Source of the DNA: Marchantia polymorpha subsp. ruderalis
Lineage: Eukaryota > Streptophyta > Marchantiopsida > Marchantiales > Marchantiaceae
Length of the DNA: 64,000 bases
Direction of reading: 5' to 3'
Assembly: GCA_037833965.1 (NCBI GenBank)
Contig: AP031355.1
Coordinates: forward strand, 769,501-833,500
Shown here in pieces: positions 49,974-59,855 of this stretch. Position numbers and translations under genes: made by a program. The notes beneath the pieces are model-generated. The model was not told the origin of the DNA and did not search any database. It saw nothing but the letters and a program-made list of their open reading frames with translations. The number at the start of each line of letters is the position of its first letter. The stretch's first letter is position 1.

Positions 49974-50145
49974 CGTCGTTTTCACTGTCACCTTAGAACA
50001 ACATCCAAATTTCCTACGGAAAAATACTTGTGCATACTTGGTCTTGTAAACTCTACTAACGTCGTCTTCACTATCACCTTAGAACAACATCCGAATTTCT
50101 GACGGAAAAATACTTGTGCATCCTTGGTCTTGTAACCTCTACTAA
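49974..50145. repeat. Tandem duplication, 86 bp x 2
   Basis: Units start CGTCGT-TTCACT and contain CACCTTAGAACAACATCC and CTTGGTCTTGTAA. The copies start at 49974 and 50060, with a few substitutions. Confidence 0.85.
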
Positions 50146-50564
50146 CGCCTTGCACAACTTCACGGCTGGATTAAAGCTTCAGCAATCAATTCATTGAACC
50201 GCATATGTTTTTGAAATTAAACTGGTGAGCATATTTCGATTCAATTTGTAAGCATTAAGAAAGTATTTAACTCCTCTGATTCAAACCTCGACCTCTTTTT
50301 GTTTCACTTGGCAATTCTTTCCGAACCTTATTGATGATTTCAACAAAATCTATCTTCTTCGCAAAATCACGAACTTCAACTCTCCAAGACGATACTGATG
50401 AATCACAAAAGCTTTTCTCCATCACATTCAAGCCAAGGTCCAACCTCCGATGATTACTTTTGAATTTCCACCAAAATTCACACACAATCCCATGACCAGG
50501 AATAGCTGCAAACAATTGCAAACTTGTCCAAATTCTAAATAAATCTGAACATAAGTTCTTTGAG

Positions 50565-50795
50565 TGAATTTACACGTGATTACCCCATTGGCAAAGACGT
50601 CTATCCTACATACATAAGTTGAGTCCAACACACTCGTCTTGAGATTCCAGGTCAACGCTTTCGGCTAGTTCCAACGCTACAGGCTCGACTCAAATAACTG
50701 AACGTTCTTTGAGTCGTCGTCGACCCTATACCCTCTGTGAATAGTAACACTAGATCAACGGCTAAATATAGTATATACAAAATTCCTGACAGCTT
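50565..50795 (-). repeat. Second copy of the old gypsy LTR sequence
   Basis: It matches 26480-26745 in the same orientation. Shared strings include GAGTCGTCGTCGACCCTATA and CGGCTAAATATAGTATATAC. It is either a solo LTR fragment or the distant 5' LTR of the old element, pushed away by the nested insertions. I saw no primer-binding site beside it. Confidence 0.65.
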
Positions 50796-51136
50796 ATCTC
50801 TATAGTTTTATATCGTAGTCTTGATCTACAATGAGTCATATTGTTAATTTTCATCTTATAAAACAAATCTTCATTTATTCTAACTTCCTTGTTGGTTCTT
50901 CATATTGGTCAAGTGCGTAAAGCATCATTCCATTCGATGAAATTGTAGTGTAAAAAGATCAATAATGTCACTTGATATGGTTTTTCTAATTTTGCATGTC
51001 AATTTGATAATATTTTACGGGTGTGTTTTTCACTTGTATCCTTATAATTTTGTAAATAGGTTGATTTGAACTTATTGAATGTATATTTGATTTCTCATGA
51101 AATATATTTGTTGTTTTAGAATTATAGGTTTATTAC

Positions 51137-51271
51137 CGTGGCCAGTCCATGTGCAAAAGGAGAACCACCACCACAAGGTAGTCTATCCAAACGCTTCCTC
51201 GCCATGGCAATAGACCTTGAGGGTGGAAGCAGAACCTTAGCGGCATCTCCTCTAAAGGAAATAATGGAAAC
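51137..51271 (-). pseudogene. chlD: Isolated exon of magnesium-chelatase subunit D (ChlD)
   Basis: A 135-nt open stretch encodes 45 residues of the integrin-I (von Willebrand A) domain of ChlD, including [20 protein letters not shown] and [15 protein letters not shown]. It is bordered by an AG acceptor (51272-51273) and a GTAATA donor, both in phase 0. ChlD with ChlI and ChlH inserts magnesium into protoporphyrin IX for chlorophyll. No other ChlD exon is recognisable within several kb on either side, so this is most likely a captured or left-over exon, not a gene. It has no stop or frameshift, and the one unusual residue is Phe before AHGL, where Leu is usual. Confidence 0.8.
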
Positions 51272-51324
51272 CTCACAAGGTAATATATCAAATGACATGT
51301 CGGCCACGAAATCATTCGACGTTT

Positions 51325-51372
51325 GAGCAAGGATTTTATCTTGCTCAAACGGCAAGATAAAATCTTGAGCTC
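51325..51372. repeat. Inverted repeat beside the ChlD exon
   Basis: GGATTTTATCTTGC (51331-51344) and GCAAGATAAAATCTTGAGCTC (51352-51372) form a hairpin with about 14 paired bases, a short loop and looser outer pairing (GAGCAAG with CTTGAGCTC). Confidence 0.75.
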
Positions 51373-51464
51373 TAATTTCTTGTAAGTACACAGCACTCAA
51401 ATCACCAGCAAAGTATCAATAGAACTATGTATAACATTAATTAACTAGAATGCATATTTGTGTG

Positions 51465-51479
51465 TATATATATATATAT
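51465..51479. repeat. (TA)n microsatellite
   Basis: A short uninterrupted TA run. Confidence 0.85.
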
Positions 51480-53880
51480 GGGAATGTTAAAACAATCACA
51501 TCCGATGTTTCCGAGAGTGTTAAACACAACAATGTGTTTTTGTTACAAATTGATGCATATACGCAGAAAACACAACCCAACATGATACTTCTACTTACAC
51601 TCTTCAAGAGCAATAACTAATGACTATAGGTTGAAACTATTGCAAAGATCCATTGAGCACATGTTCATGCATTGTGTCTAGAGTGAACACAAATCTTACA
51701 CTTTCTCACTTGTGAAATATAGAAGTAGGGGGGCAGCCACAAGAACAAGCTCGCAATTGATACTTAGGTTTGTGTGCAAAGAAAATTTATTTTAGAATCG
51801 CGTCTTTAGTTTGATTTATGTGATGGTTTTAACATTTTGAACTTCTCCCCTATATATATAGATATAGAGGAGAAGTTTAAAAAGATAAATGGTTAAAACT
51901 TGCACAAATGCGAGTTCACAGTAACTATCAAAACTAAGTAGTTTTTGCACACAAGTCCAAGGGAAGGAACACCATAGAGGATATTTCCATGGACCCAGCC
52001 TTCGATAATCAAGAACAATGATTTTTGACTTGTGTGTCAGAGGTGTTACTTCCATGTATAAGACCCAGCACTCAATAACAATGCTTGTGTATGTAGAATT
52101 AACATGTTTGATCTGCACACATTAACAAACACGCTTCCTGCAAAATATCAATCTTTGACAGCAAAGGCATTGGTGGACACTTTTACATTCCCCTACATAT
52201 ACACTGTTGAGTTCAATACTGGTAATGTTTAGTTAGTTAGAATTTCGTTTTTTCATGTTATTAAATCCATGTTCTTAAATTTCATTGTGACATACTAACC
52301 ACGTCATTAAATCTGGGCTGTGAGATTGACTTCACTATTCTTTATTTGATTACGTACAGGTGTTTACGTTTCGTTTGTTTAGACCAACACACTTTACCTA
52401 CAATATTCTCTTCCGTGTCAAAAGGGATCGTATGTATCGGCAATGTAAGTTTCCTCGTTGAGTTAATTCATATTATCGATTTTTATTGTTCCACGAAATC
52501 CGTTGGCCTTCCAGATGTATCTTAAACCAAGCAAGTCGTAACTACAATACCACGTTCGTTGTATATAGATTGACAACTTTCTTATTCCTCTTACTTGCAT
52601 TCGAATACTCATACTGTTTGTAGAGGTGTCCACCTCTAACAGGAACTAACTGTTCCTCAAACCCTAAACTTCATAATCGAAATAAATGCACGTAAACAAT
52701 CATACCGGGAACTGTTGCAACAAACCAAGTGAATTCCAACCAGGCATCACGCCAAGAACCTCGTGGCCAGCAGCATCTGGCCATTCCAAGTTATAAGCAA
52801 GAAGTCAGAGGTAAGAACATACCCGAAGGTATAAATAGAACAATTTTTCAAAACCAGACGACGAGCACATGCACACGAATCGAAAACAAAGAAAAGTCTG
52901 TAAACACTGTATTCTTCTCGTGAATGTGAAAGGATACAGAATTTGGTCTTATGCCCCTTGCAGCAGGGAAAACCGTTGCTCCGGCAAGAACATCATTCTT
53001 TAAATCGAAGACCTTTTCTTTCATCTCATGCATGTTCAAAAAACATAAGAGGTCCGCTCCGACGCAGCCGGCCGTGCGTAGAATAGTCATAGCTGCTCCT
53101 GAATTGAAGGCGTCCCTATCTACCGCCCACGTCGCCGTGACCGCGACAACCAACGAGTGTTATCGGAGGTGACCGCTCAAAAAATGATGACAGGTTGTGT
53201 AGTAAAACAAAGTGGAAAGCCATAATATCTGGTGTTATTCGACCAGAGACAATGTCCACCTGCTGCTGGGACCAACAAATAGATTCTTCTTGAACCCAAT
53301 AATTCAATTGCCTATGTATGCTATATCCTTCATTTTACAAATAGTTGTACTCCTCAATCGCGCAACACTCCCCGCGCTATCATGAAAATCATAATAATAT
53401 CCTGCTACTCCACGTCGGTATTCCCCTCACCTGCACATATTCCGCAGAGAAAATCGTAAGCTTTTCGGCAACACTGCAATCTCTTGCCCACTACAGATAG
53501 ATCGCGTGTCCGCTTTGCGACTCAGTCAATTTCCTAGAGTATAATGCGGGTACTACTGATGTAATCACTGAGCCAAGTTTGAAGATTACAGGCAATTTCA
53601 GATTCGCCTGCACACACATCATCAGTAGTCCTCTTCATGGAACTCTTCAAAGTGAGTCGAAATGAGTTTCGTAACATCATATTACTTGTAAACATGTCTT
53701 GGATAGAGGAGTCATGGCTAGGTCTATTGAGACGGAAATTAAGTCTTGGTGAAAAGACCATATTCTCGGAATACAATAATTACTACGTTTGTTCGTCACA
53801 AATCGTCGATTAGAGTTCCTCGTAACATATATATCAGGAACTGCACTGGACGCGACTCCACAGCTCTCCAAAGGTAAAAG
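51480..53880. other. Unassigned DNA
   Basis: Several short frames (52729-52923 and 52951-53172 plus, 52848-53153 minus) have mildly coding-like composition, but show no family motif or convincing splice structure. A TATATATATATAGATATAGAGG stretch lies near 51852. I see no supported gene. Confidence 0.5.
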
Positions 53881-54128
53881 GAAAAATCAGAACACCGAAA
53901 AGTAGTAAGCAGAACCAGCCCAGTTCACAATCGGGAAACCCTTCAAAGATGGAGTATCATCAATTTGGGCAGAGATGTGATCATGGGCGTGAGAAACGAC
54001 GCTGTGAGGAGGAGACCCTGTAGAAGTCTCAAACATAAAGGTACTTTTTGCTAAACGGCGTAGTTTGCGCACAAAGGGTCTCGCGACTCGAAACGTCATT
54101 GCAAGTGCGTGCTACAGCTAAGGAGGTG

Positions 54129-54731
54129 TTACCTTCTGCTCTCTTCCACATTCGTCGGCTTCTTAATCGGGGACGGAGGCGCCTGCCAGAGCTGTTCCTC
54201 TTCCTTGTCATTGTCCTCCGGGACTCCAAAATCGCCATCGTACTTTGCAAGGGAATGATCGGAAAGCATTTTGCTAGTGCTATTCTTCTTTGACTTTTTC
54301 TTCTCGTGCTTCTCCGCCTTCTTCTCTACTTTCTCCACCTTCTCCTCCTTCTCTACCTTCTCGGCCTTCACCTCCTCGCGGAACACATTGACAGCTCTCG
54401 GCAAGGGTATCGTATCATCTTCAGCCATGGACGCTGCTCTCTCGGCCTTCTCATACTTTTCCTCTTCGGCCTCAAAGCTATCATCCATGGGCTTCTCGCT
54501 CACCATTTTTTCCGTGACCATACTGCCACCTTCCGTGGGTCTCGTGGTGGCTGTCGACAGACGAGGCGACGATGAGGAGAACATTTGCCTGAGCATGTAA
54601 CATGGTACCAGAGCTAGCAGTACCCAAAGGCACAGATACCTCCGGTGAACAATCCTTCTCCTAACTTCCGACCATCTCTGCGATCCATACCCTGCGGACG
54701 ACTTCTTCGGCGAAGCGCTGTACAGGCCCAT
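54129..54731 (-). CDS. Unidentified membrane-anchored, Lys/Glu-rich protein (200 aa) or first exon of a longer gene
   Basis: The open frame starts MGLYSASPKK. Residues 32-47 (YLCLWVLLALVPCYML) form one membrane segment preceded by RRRIVHRR, which suggests a type II signal anchor. A Ser/Thr-rich stretch follows (52-66). Residues 84-150 are acidic then strongly Lys/Glu-rich (KAEKVEKEEKVEKVEKK), likely an extended helix or coiled coil. The frame ends EESRR followed by TAA, but AG|GTAACA at that point is also a possible splice donor. An open stretch at 54099-53887 could be downstream coding sequence, though its phase does not join simply. The layout is like the stem of a Golgi type II protein; no catalytic domain is seen. 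Confidence 0.5.
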   Translation of the reverse strand: MGLYSASPKKSSAGYGSQRWSEVRRRIVHRRYLCLWVLLALVPCYMLRQMFSSSSPRLSTATTRPTEGGSMVTEKMVSEKPMDDSFEAEEEKYEKAERAASMAEDDTIPLPRAVNVFREEVKAEKVEKEEKVEKVEKKAEKHEKKKSKKNSTSKMLSDHSLAKYDGDFGVPEDNDKEEEQLWQAPPSPIKKPTNVEESRR

Positions 54732-57700
54732 GGTCGATCACCCTGATGACGAACGCAGACAGAGAAAGTTACGACCCGGACAATCAGAAGAATCTACCGA
54801 AACACTGCCCCACGTTGTGAAGAAAAAATGCAAAAAACTCAACACCGGGGGTTGCGCAAACGCATGTCGTTCCAACTCACGTTTCCCGGGATAGAAAGAT
54901 TATGCGAAGCAGAAATTCTTCCGAACAACTGACGTCAAGGGTACTGAACATGGGAGTGACTTCCGCACATACGCGCCATGGCTGCATAAATCAGCTACAG
55001 GGAATGGCCGCTATGACCAGCCGCCGGAGGGCACAAAACTCTTAGCATATGTTACAGGGCCTAACCTGTTGAGGCAGAGTGCTCCTCGCAGCTCCGGCGT
55101 CAAGCTCGACTACCACGAGCTGACAGCGCACATCACCGAAGGATGTGGAGGAAGTGATCTCGAGGCTTCCAAATGCAGTGTACGCGTACCCAGACGCACA
55201 ACAGCAGCAGCGACTACTCGAACATGGGAGCTGAACTACACCCGAGTCTCGTCCCTGTCACTTCACTTCCTTTCTTCCTTCCAACCAAGGTTTCCCCACC
55301 GCCTGATGACACTGTGGTCTGAAAAGAGAAGTGCAGGCTCCGAGGACTCCAATGCACTCCAATCGGCTCCAGTGGAGATCACTGATGGTATGAGTGCCTC
55401 GAGGTGCTGACTGTCGAGGAGCTGCTAGCCTGCCCTAAGAGCTAGTATAGTAAGCAGTGAGCAAACAGGTGGATGGTCACCATGAGAGGGAGGTGGGGAC
55501 AAGAGCGGAAAGCAGCAGCCACCGGTGCAGCAGCTGGGGAGGAGGAGGAGGAGATATTGGGCCACAAGACAATCCTGACATGGCGGGAGCTTATGAGTGC
55601 GACTGGGAATGAATGAGACCGAATGGAAGGGAGCAACGAGAGACGAGTGAAGCGAACTGCAGCAACCCAACCATAAAGAAAAGTGGATGTACAGTACAGG
55701 AGGACGATGGATCCATCCGGCGGACTGACTGAAATCAGTGAGTGATAGAGAGAGAGAGAGAAAGGAGAGAGTACTGTACTAAAGACGCCCAACCCTGCAC
55801 CTGACAGCTCTGAGACAAAAGAGTGAGTGAGAGTTGAGTGCTCCACTGCTCGTAGTTGTGGGCGAGCGAAGATCCTGCTGTCCAGCCATGCGCGACCCCA
55901 TAGCTCCTGCATGGACTTCCTCTTTGGTCTCACTTGCTATATTTTATGTCCTCCATTCCCCTTTTTGCATTATTGTCACCTAACGAGTTAGTTAGACCTG
56001 TGATTTTGCTTCAATGTGCGAAAGAAGCAAGACATCATACCTTCTATTCTCAGCTGGCTCTACCTCCTTTTACCCCAACTTTGTTTTACTCTCATGTTCT
56101 CACAAAGTGTATCACCGTTGTGCCATTTGACCACCGCCTGCCAAAGTCCTACTGTCCACTCCACGGTCCAAATGTTCGGCGCTTTTTGTGAGTTTAGTTG
56201 CAGCGAGTTTCTCGATCTTGACTTATGGAGATCGGCGGCCAATGTTGGCCTACAGTGGCCTATTTCTGATTCATATTCTTTTTCCAAAGTTGGGCTATCG
56301 GAGGATGTGTGAACGTTAGCATGTGAAGCGATCTGCATTGGCAACAGTTACTTTCCAAATCAAATTTAAGTGATCGATGATCTCCTCGCTCAGTAGATGC
56401 TTCTCTAGTATATGAAAAAATTGGTTTCAACAAATTAAAAGGGCGAGGATATCATTCATCTTCCAACGTCAAGTGCTGAAAGGAAAGACGGAGGAGGACA
56501 GAACTGGTCTATCTATTTCCCAGTAAAGGTCGATCAAAAGAGACGTTCTGACTTGTAACACAGTATGAAGTTTCTTTGCATAGTGGTCTTTTGATGGTCT
56601 ACATTTTCTATGACAGGAGTATTGTTGATGTCTATTACTACCATTGGTATGTTGTGGAAACTGAATTTGAAAAGAAAAGCCGTCCTTCCCTGTTACTGCA
56701 CATATTGGGTGTCTACGCAATAAATGCTTTTCTTTTCCAATCATTGAAATGTCATGATAGTTTTGATCACCACTGAAACATACTTTTCGCTCCTAGCGGT
56801 CATTGGCACTCGGTGGTTGCCACAGATCACTTTGTCCCGTAGAGTGTTTCATAAGAATGATGCTATGCTACCCAGTAGACTCCACTCCAAGATTCATGCA
56901 GCAGGAAACTTCACGTCACTTTGCAAGAATCCCAAGGGCTCTATCATTTCCCGAGAAGGTGATAACTCCAGCCAGGTGTATTTGTTCGTTACCCCTAAGG
57001 AATTTTATGGACAAAAGGAGTTGTGAGAAGATGTTTCCTATCTTACATGTGACAAATAAATCGATGGCCATAGATGGTTTCAGTTATCCTTCTTCTTGTG
57101 GACTTGTGCTACATTGTTCCCTGTCCGCTTATTTTTACAAACCATACCGTGCTCTCACCACCTTCGAAGCCTGGGAATTCGTGTTTATATAATTTAGCCA
57201 CATTAAAAAGCATGCTTCATGAGTTATGGCCAGGGTGCAACAAAACTTCCGACAACCGTTGCGACGATCTAGACAATATCGTCCGTTCATATTTTTTTTC
57301 TACATAATACTCAATAATTCATCGCCCATCGCTTCTTCTGGCTACTCTTTGTGGGACAGCACTCACACTTCATACTCGCTCCACTTCTCCTCTATTTGAA
57401 CAACCTGAAACAGAGTTTCTTGTTGATGAGCTGACCGCCAGTCAGCAGCAGTCCTGGTCTTGAATCTAAGAAGGCTCAAAGGGTGACTGTGTTTGCACAG
57501 GGAGCTTTAAAACTCTGTCGAAGAATCCTCTATCCGCTCACCAGCCGATGACTAACGCCTCTCCTGAAAGATACCCCATGTAACGTGCCATACAACTATT
57601 GAGTGTTTGAATGTCGGTCTGCAAGGGGGAGGACGACTGAACTTGAGTGAACATGCAAGTCTATGAAGGAAACAGGGACGCAAGTATGTGTGGGTTTCAG

Positions 57701-59457
57701 GAGTTGCCAGATTCTAGGTTAATTTTGTAAGTTTACTGCCGGAAATCGATGGCGGTATGAACGCCGGAGCAAAGTAGTTTCTGCCACCACATTCACGCTG
57801 CCCACTGTCCAGATGGCATTCGGCGAACCGCAAGGGGGCTTGCTGTGTTGCGTGGATGGCCAGTCTAGGGGGAGGAGTCGCCAGCCAGGTCGATGTTTGC
57901 GGACTGATTCTCTCGGACGAGGAAGAAAAAGGTGAAGAAACGGTTGCGGGGCGACCGACATGTGCAGGGACGGCACCCTTGACGGTCCGATAGAATCTGG
58001 CAGATCGTGCTCTTATGGCTCAGCGGCTCCAGCTCTGACATCCACTAAAAGCGTACTTGCCTCGCCTTCAGCTGTCCGCGCTGCGCGAATCACGCCCCCT
58101 TCTTGACTCTCTAGTCGACCACAGTCTCCCCGTTTCGAACCTCTCCCGTGACTCTCGTCTCGTCTCTTTCTAGCCTCGTCGCCCACCCTACCGCGTTGTT
58201 AGCCCACCATCTCGGCTGTACTCGGTAGACGCGCTCAACTGAGATCAACTGGCGTCAATTTGGGGGCCATCGACTCACGGTGCTTCGAGCAGGAACTGGA
58301 CCACCGTATTTCGGCTCATTAGAATTGGTGGGCCACCGGCGCCACCTGATGTCAGCGATGGGACCTCGAGTATATGCCGCTCACTTCCAAGACAAAACGC
58401 AATTGAGTTGTTCAGAATTTCAGAGCGAGCTCGATTCGCGCTGGTCTAAAGGTCAGTGAAATCTCATGTATTTCAATATATATTCCAATTCACTTTTCTC
58501 TTTGCCTCCTCTCGTTTTTTATTGGATCTATGCTTCTGAGTTCTGTTCATGTTATGAAACTCAGTCCGCAAACCTCATGCGCAACCTGGTCCTGCTCCAA
58601 AGTCCATTCGTGTCCAAAGGCCTGCCATTTATTAAAAATAAAATAAAATCGTGCGAGATATTTCTGAACGCTTAACTCACTATGGACAAATTTACTTGCT
58701 GATAATTCTTTTTTTCTCTATTTCAATAAGATCACGTGCTATGATGCCTAAATGCTTTAACGCTGGTTTATTTTCATATCCGATTTTATATCTTTAGATG
58801 ATAAGAATAAATCTGAACTTTTTTACTTTTAGCTTATCTTTAATTTTATTCTTTGTCTATATTAAAGATCAACTGTGGGGATTCTATGTTTTATAGATAT
58901 TTCCAGCTGAATCTCTAAAAGTAAATTAATTTTTTTCCCTTCAGCATACTTTCAGATAAAAATTGATTCAATGAACTATCTATTTATTTGTACAATCACT
59001 TCAAAGAACAAAGAGATTAAATCAAGATAACGCAATTATACATCGTTTATTTCATAAAAAAAATTTGGTTAAGGCGTCAATATCCTAAAATGTTGATTCA
59101 CACATGCAAAAGAGTAACTTCCTTATGAAAATCAGATCTATATTTTTATATCGGAAACATATGCTCAATTTTTTGGGCAATTTTTTGAAAAAAATTTAGT
59201 AATTTTAATCAAAGATTAATTACTATGTATGTAGATAAAATTAAGGAGATTTTTAGATTTCTATTGACTTTTTACTTAGGTTAATTGCCCCCGCCATAGC
59301 CTATGGTTCCGTATTGACTATGAAGCTCATGTTTCATAAGAAGGGAGAGAGGATCTCCTTATTCACCCAAGAATTCGTCACCTCCTTGAAATACTTCTTC
59401 AAAATAGAATCAATGTTAAGAGAATAAGTCTTTTAACTCTTATCATTTGGCCAACAA
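54732..59457. other. Intergenic DNA with GC-richer patches
   Basis: The first few hundred bases probably hold the promoter and 5' UTR of the minus-strand gene at 54731. A (GA)n run lies at 55748-55761. A GC-richer patch at about 57720-58450 has promoter-like composition but no identifiable gene. Open frames here (for example 55442-55933, 56803-57192) lack recognised motifs. Confidence 0.45.
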
Positions 59458-59539
59458 GCGGACGTGCCGGAGTGGTTAACGGGATTGACTCGAAATCAAT
59501 TGGGCTATGCCCGCGCAGGTTCGAATCCTGCCGTCCGCG
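59458..59539 (+). tRNA. tRNA-Ser (anticodon CGA)
   Basis: An 82-base cloverleaf with a 7-bp acceptor stem (GCGGACG with CGTCCGC) and discriminator G. The anticodon stem ATTGA/TCAAT surrounds the loop CTCGAAA, with anticodon CGA at 59491-59493. The long class II variable arm is typical of Ser. The internal pol III promoter is clear: A box TGCCGGAGTGG at 59465-59475 and B box GGTTCGAATCC at 59518-59528. There is no intron and no encoded CCA. It reads UCG serine codons and looks like a nuclear gene. Confidence 0.95.
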
Positions 59540-59541
59540 CC

Positions 59542-59545
59542 TTTT
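59542..59545 (+). terminator. RNA polymerase III terminator
   Basis: TTTT lies three bases after the tRNA discriminator base, the usual pol III stop signal. An 8-T run follows at 59557-59564. Confidence 0.8.
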
Positions 59546-59855
59546 GCATGGAACCCTTTTTTTTCGAACCCCATCCGATCTAATATCCTCGTCCTTTTGC
59601 TCCAAAAAATCATATTTCAAATCTCTTTCGTTCTTATGTACTAATCGTCTTTTTCGAATTATTTCTGCTGTAATGTAACAATCGCCTTCTTTGAATCTTT
59701 TTGCTTGGAATCCTTTTTTTTCGAACCCCTTCCGATCTAATATACTCATCCTTTTGCTCCAAAAACTTATACTTCAAATCTCTTTCGTTCTCATGTACTA
59801 ATCGTCTTTTTAGAATCGTTTCTGCTGTACTGTAACAATCGCCTTCTGTGAATTA
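59542..59855. repeat. Tandem repeat, about 157 bp x 2, directly after the tRNA gene
   Basis: Copies at about 59542-59698 and 59699-59855 share long blocks: TTTTTTTTCGAACCCC, CCGATCTAATAT, CCTTTTGCTCC, TTCAAATCTCTTTCGTTCT, ATGTACTAATCGTCTTTTT and TGTAACAATCGCCTTCT. Each copy begins with a T run following GG-A-CC. Confidence 0.9.

Noticed and set aside
49974-50145. Direct repeats considered as CRISPR-like
   Set aside because: Two 86-bp tandem copies with no spacers, in a eukaryotic genome.
52951-53172. Small plus-strand ORF, basic and Ser/Thr-rich like a transit peptide
   Set aside because: No family match, no convincing downstream exon, and an equally long minus-strand frame covers the same bases.
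53887-54099. Second exon for the membrane protein at 54731
   Set aside because: The phase-2 donor at 54130 does not join in frame with the available acceptors, except with an intron of about 53 bases, so I left it out of the gene model.
55442-55933. 163-aa minus-strand frame
   Set aside because: Low-complexity Ser/Leu composition over a GA-rich tract, with no motif. It may overlap 5' UTR of the gene at 54731 but is not supported as coding.
59399-59749. 116-aa minus-strand open frame containing GRQDSNLRGHSPIDFES
   Set aside because: It is the antisense reading of the tRNA-Ser gene and the repeat behind it, a well-known type of false protein.
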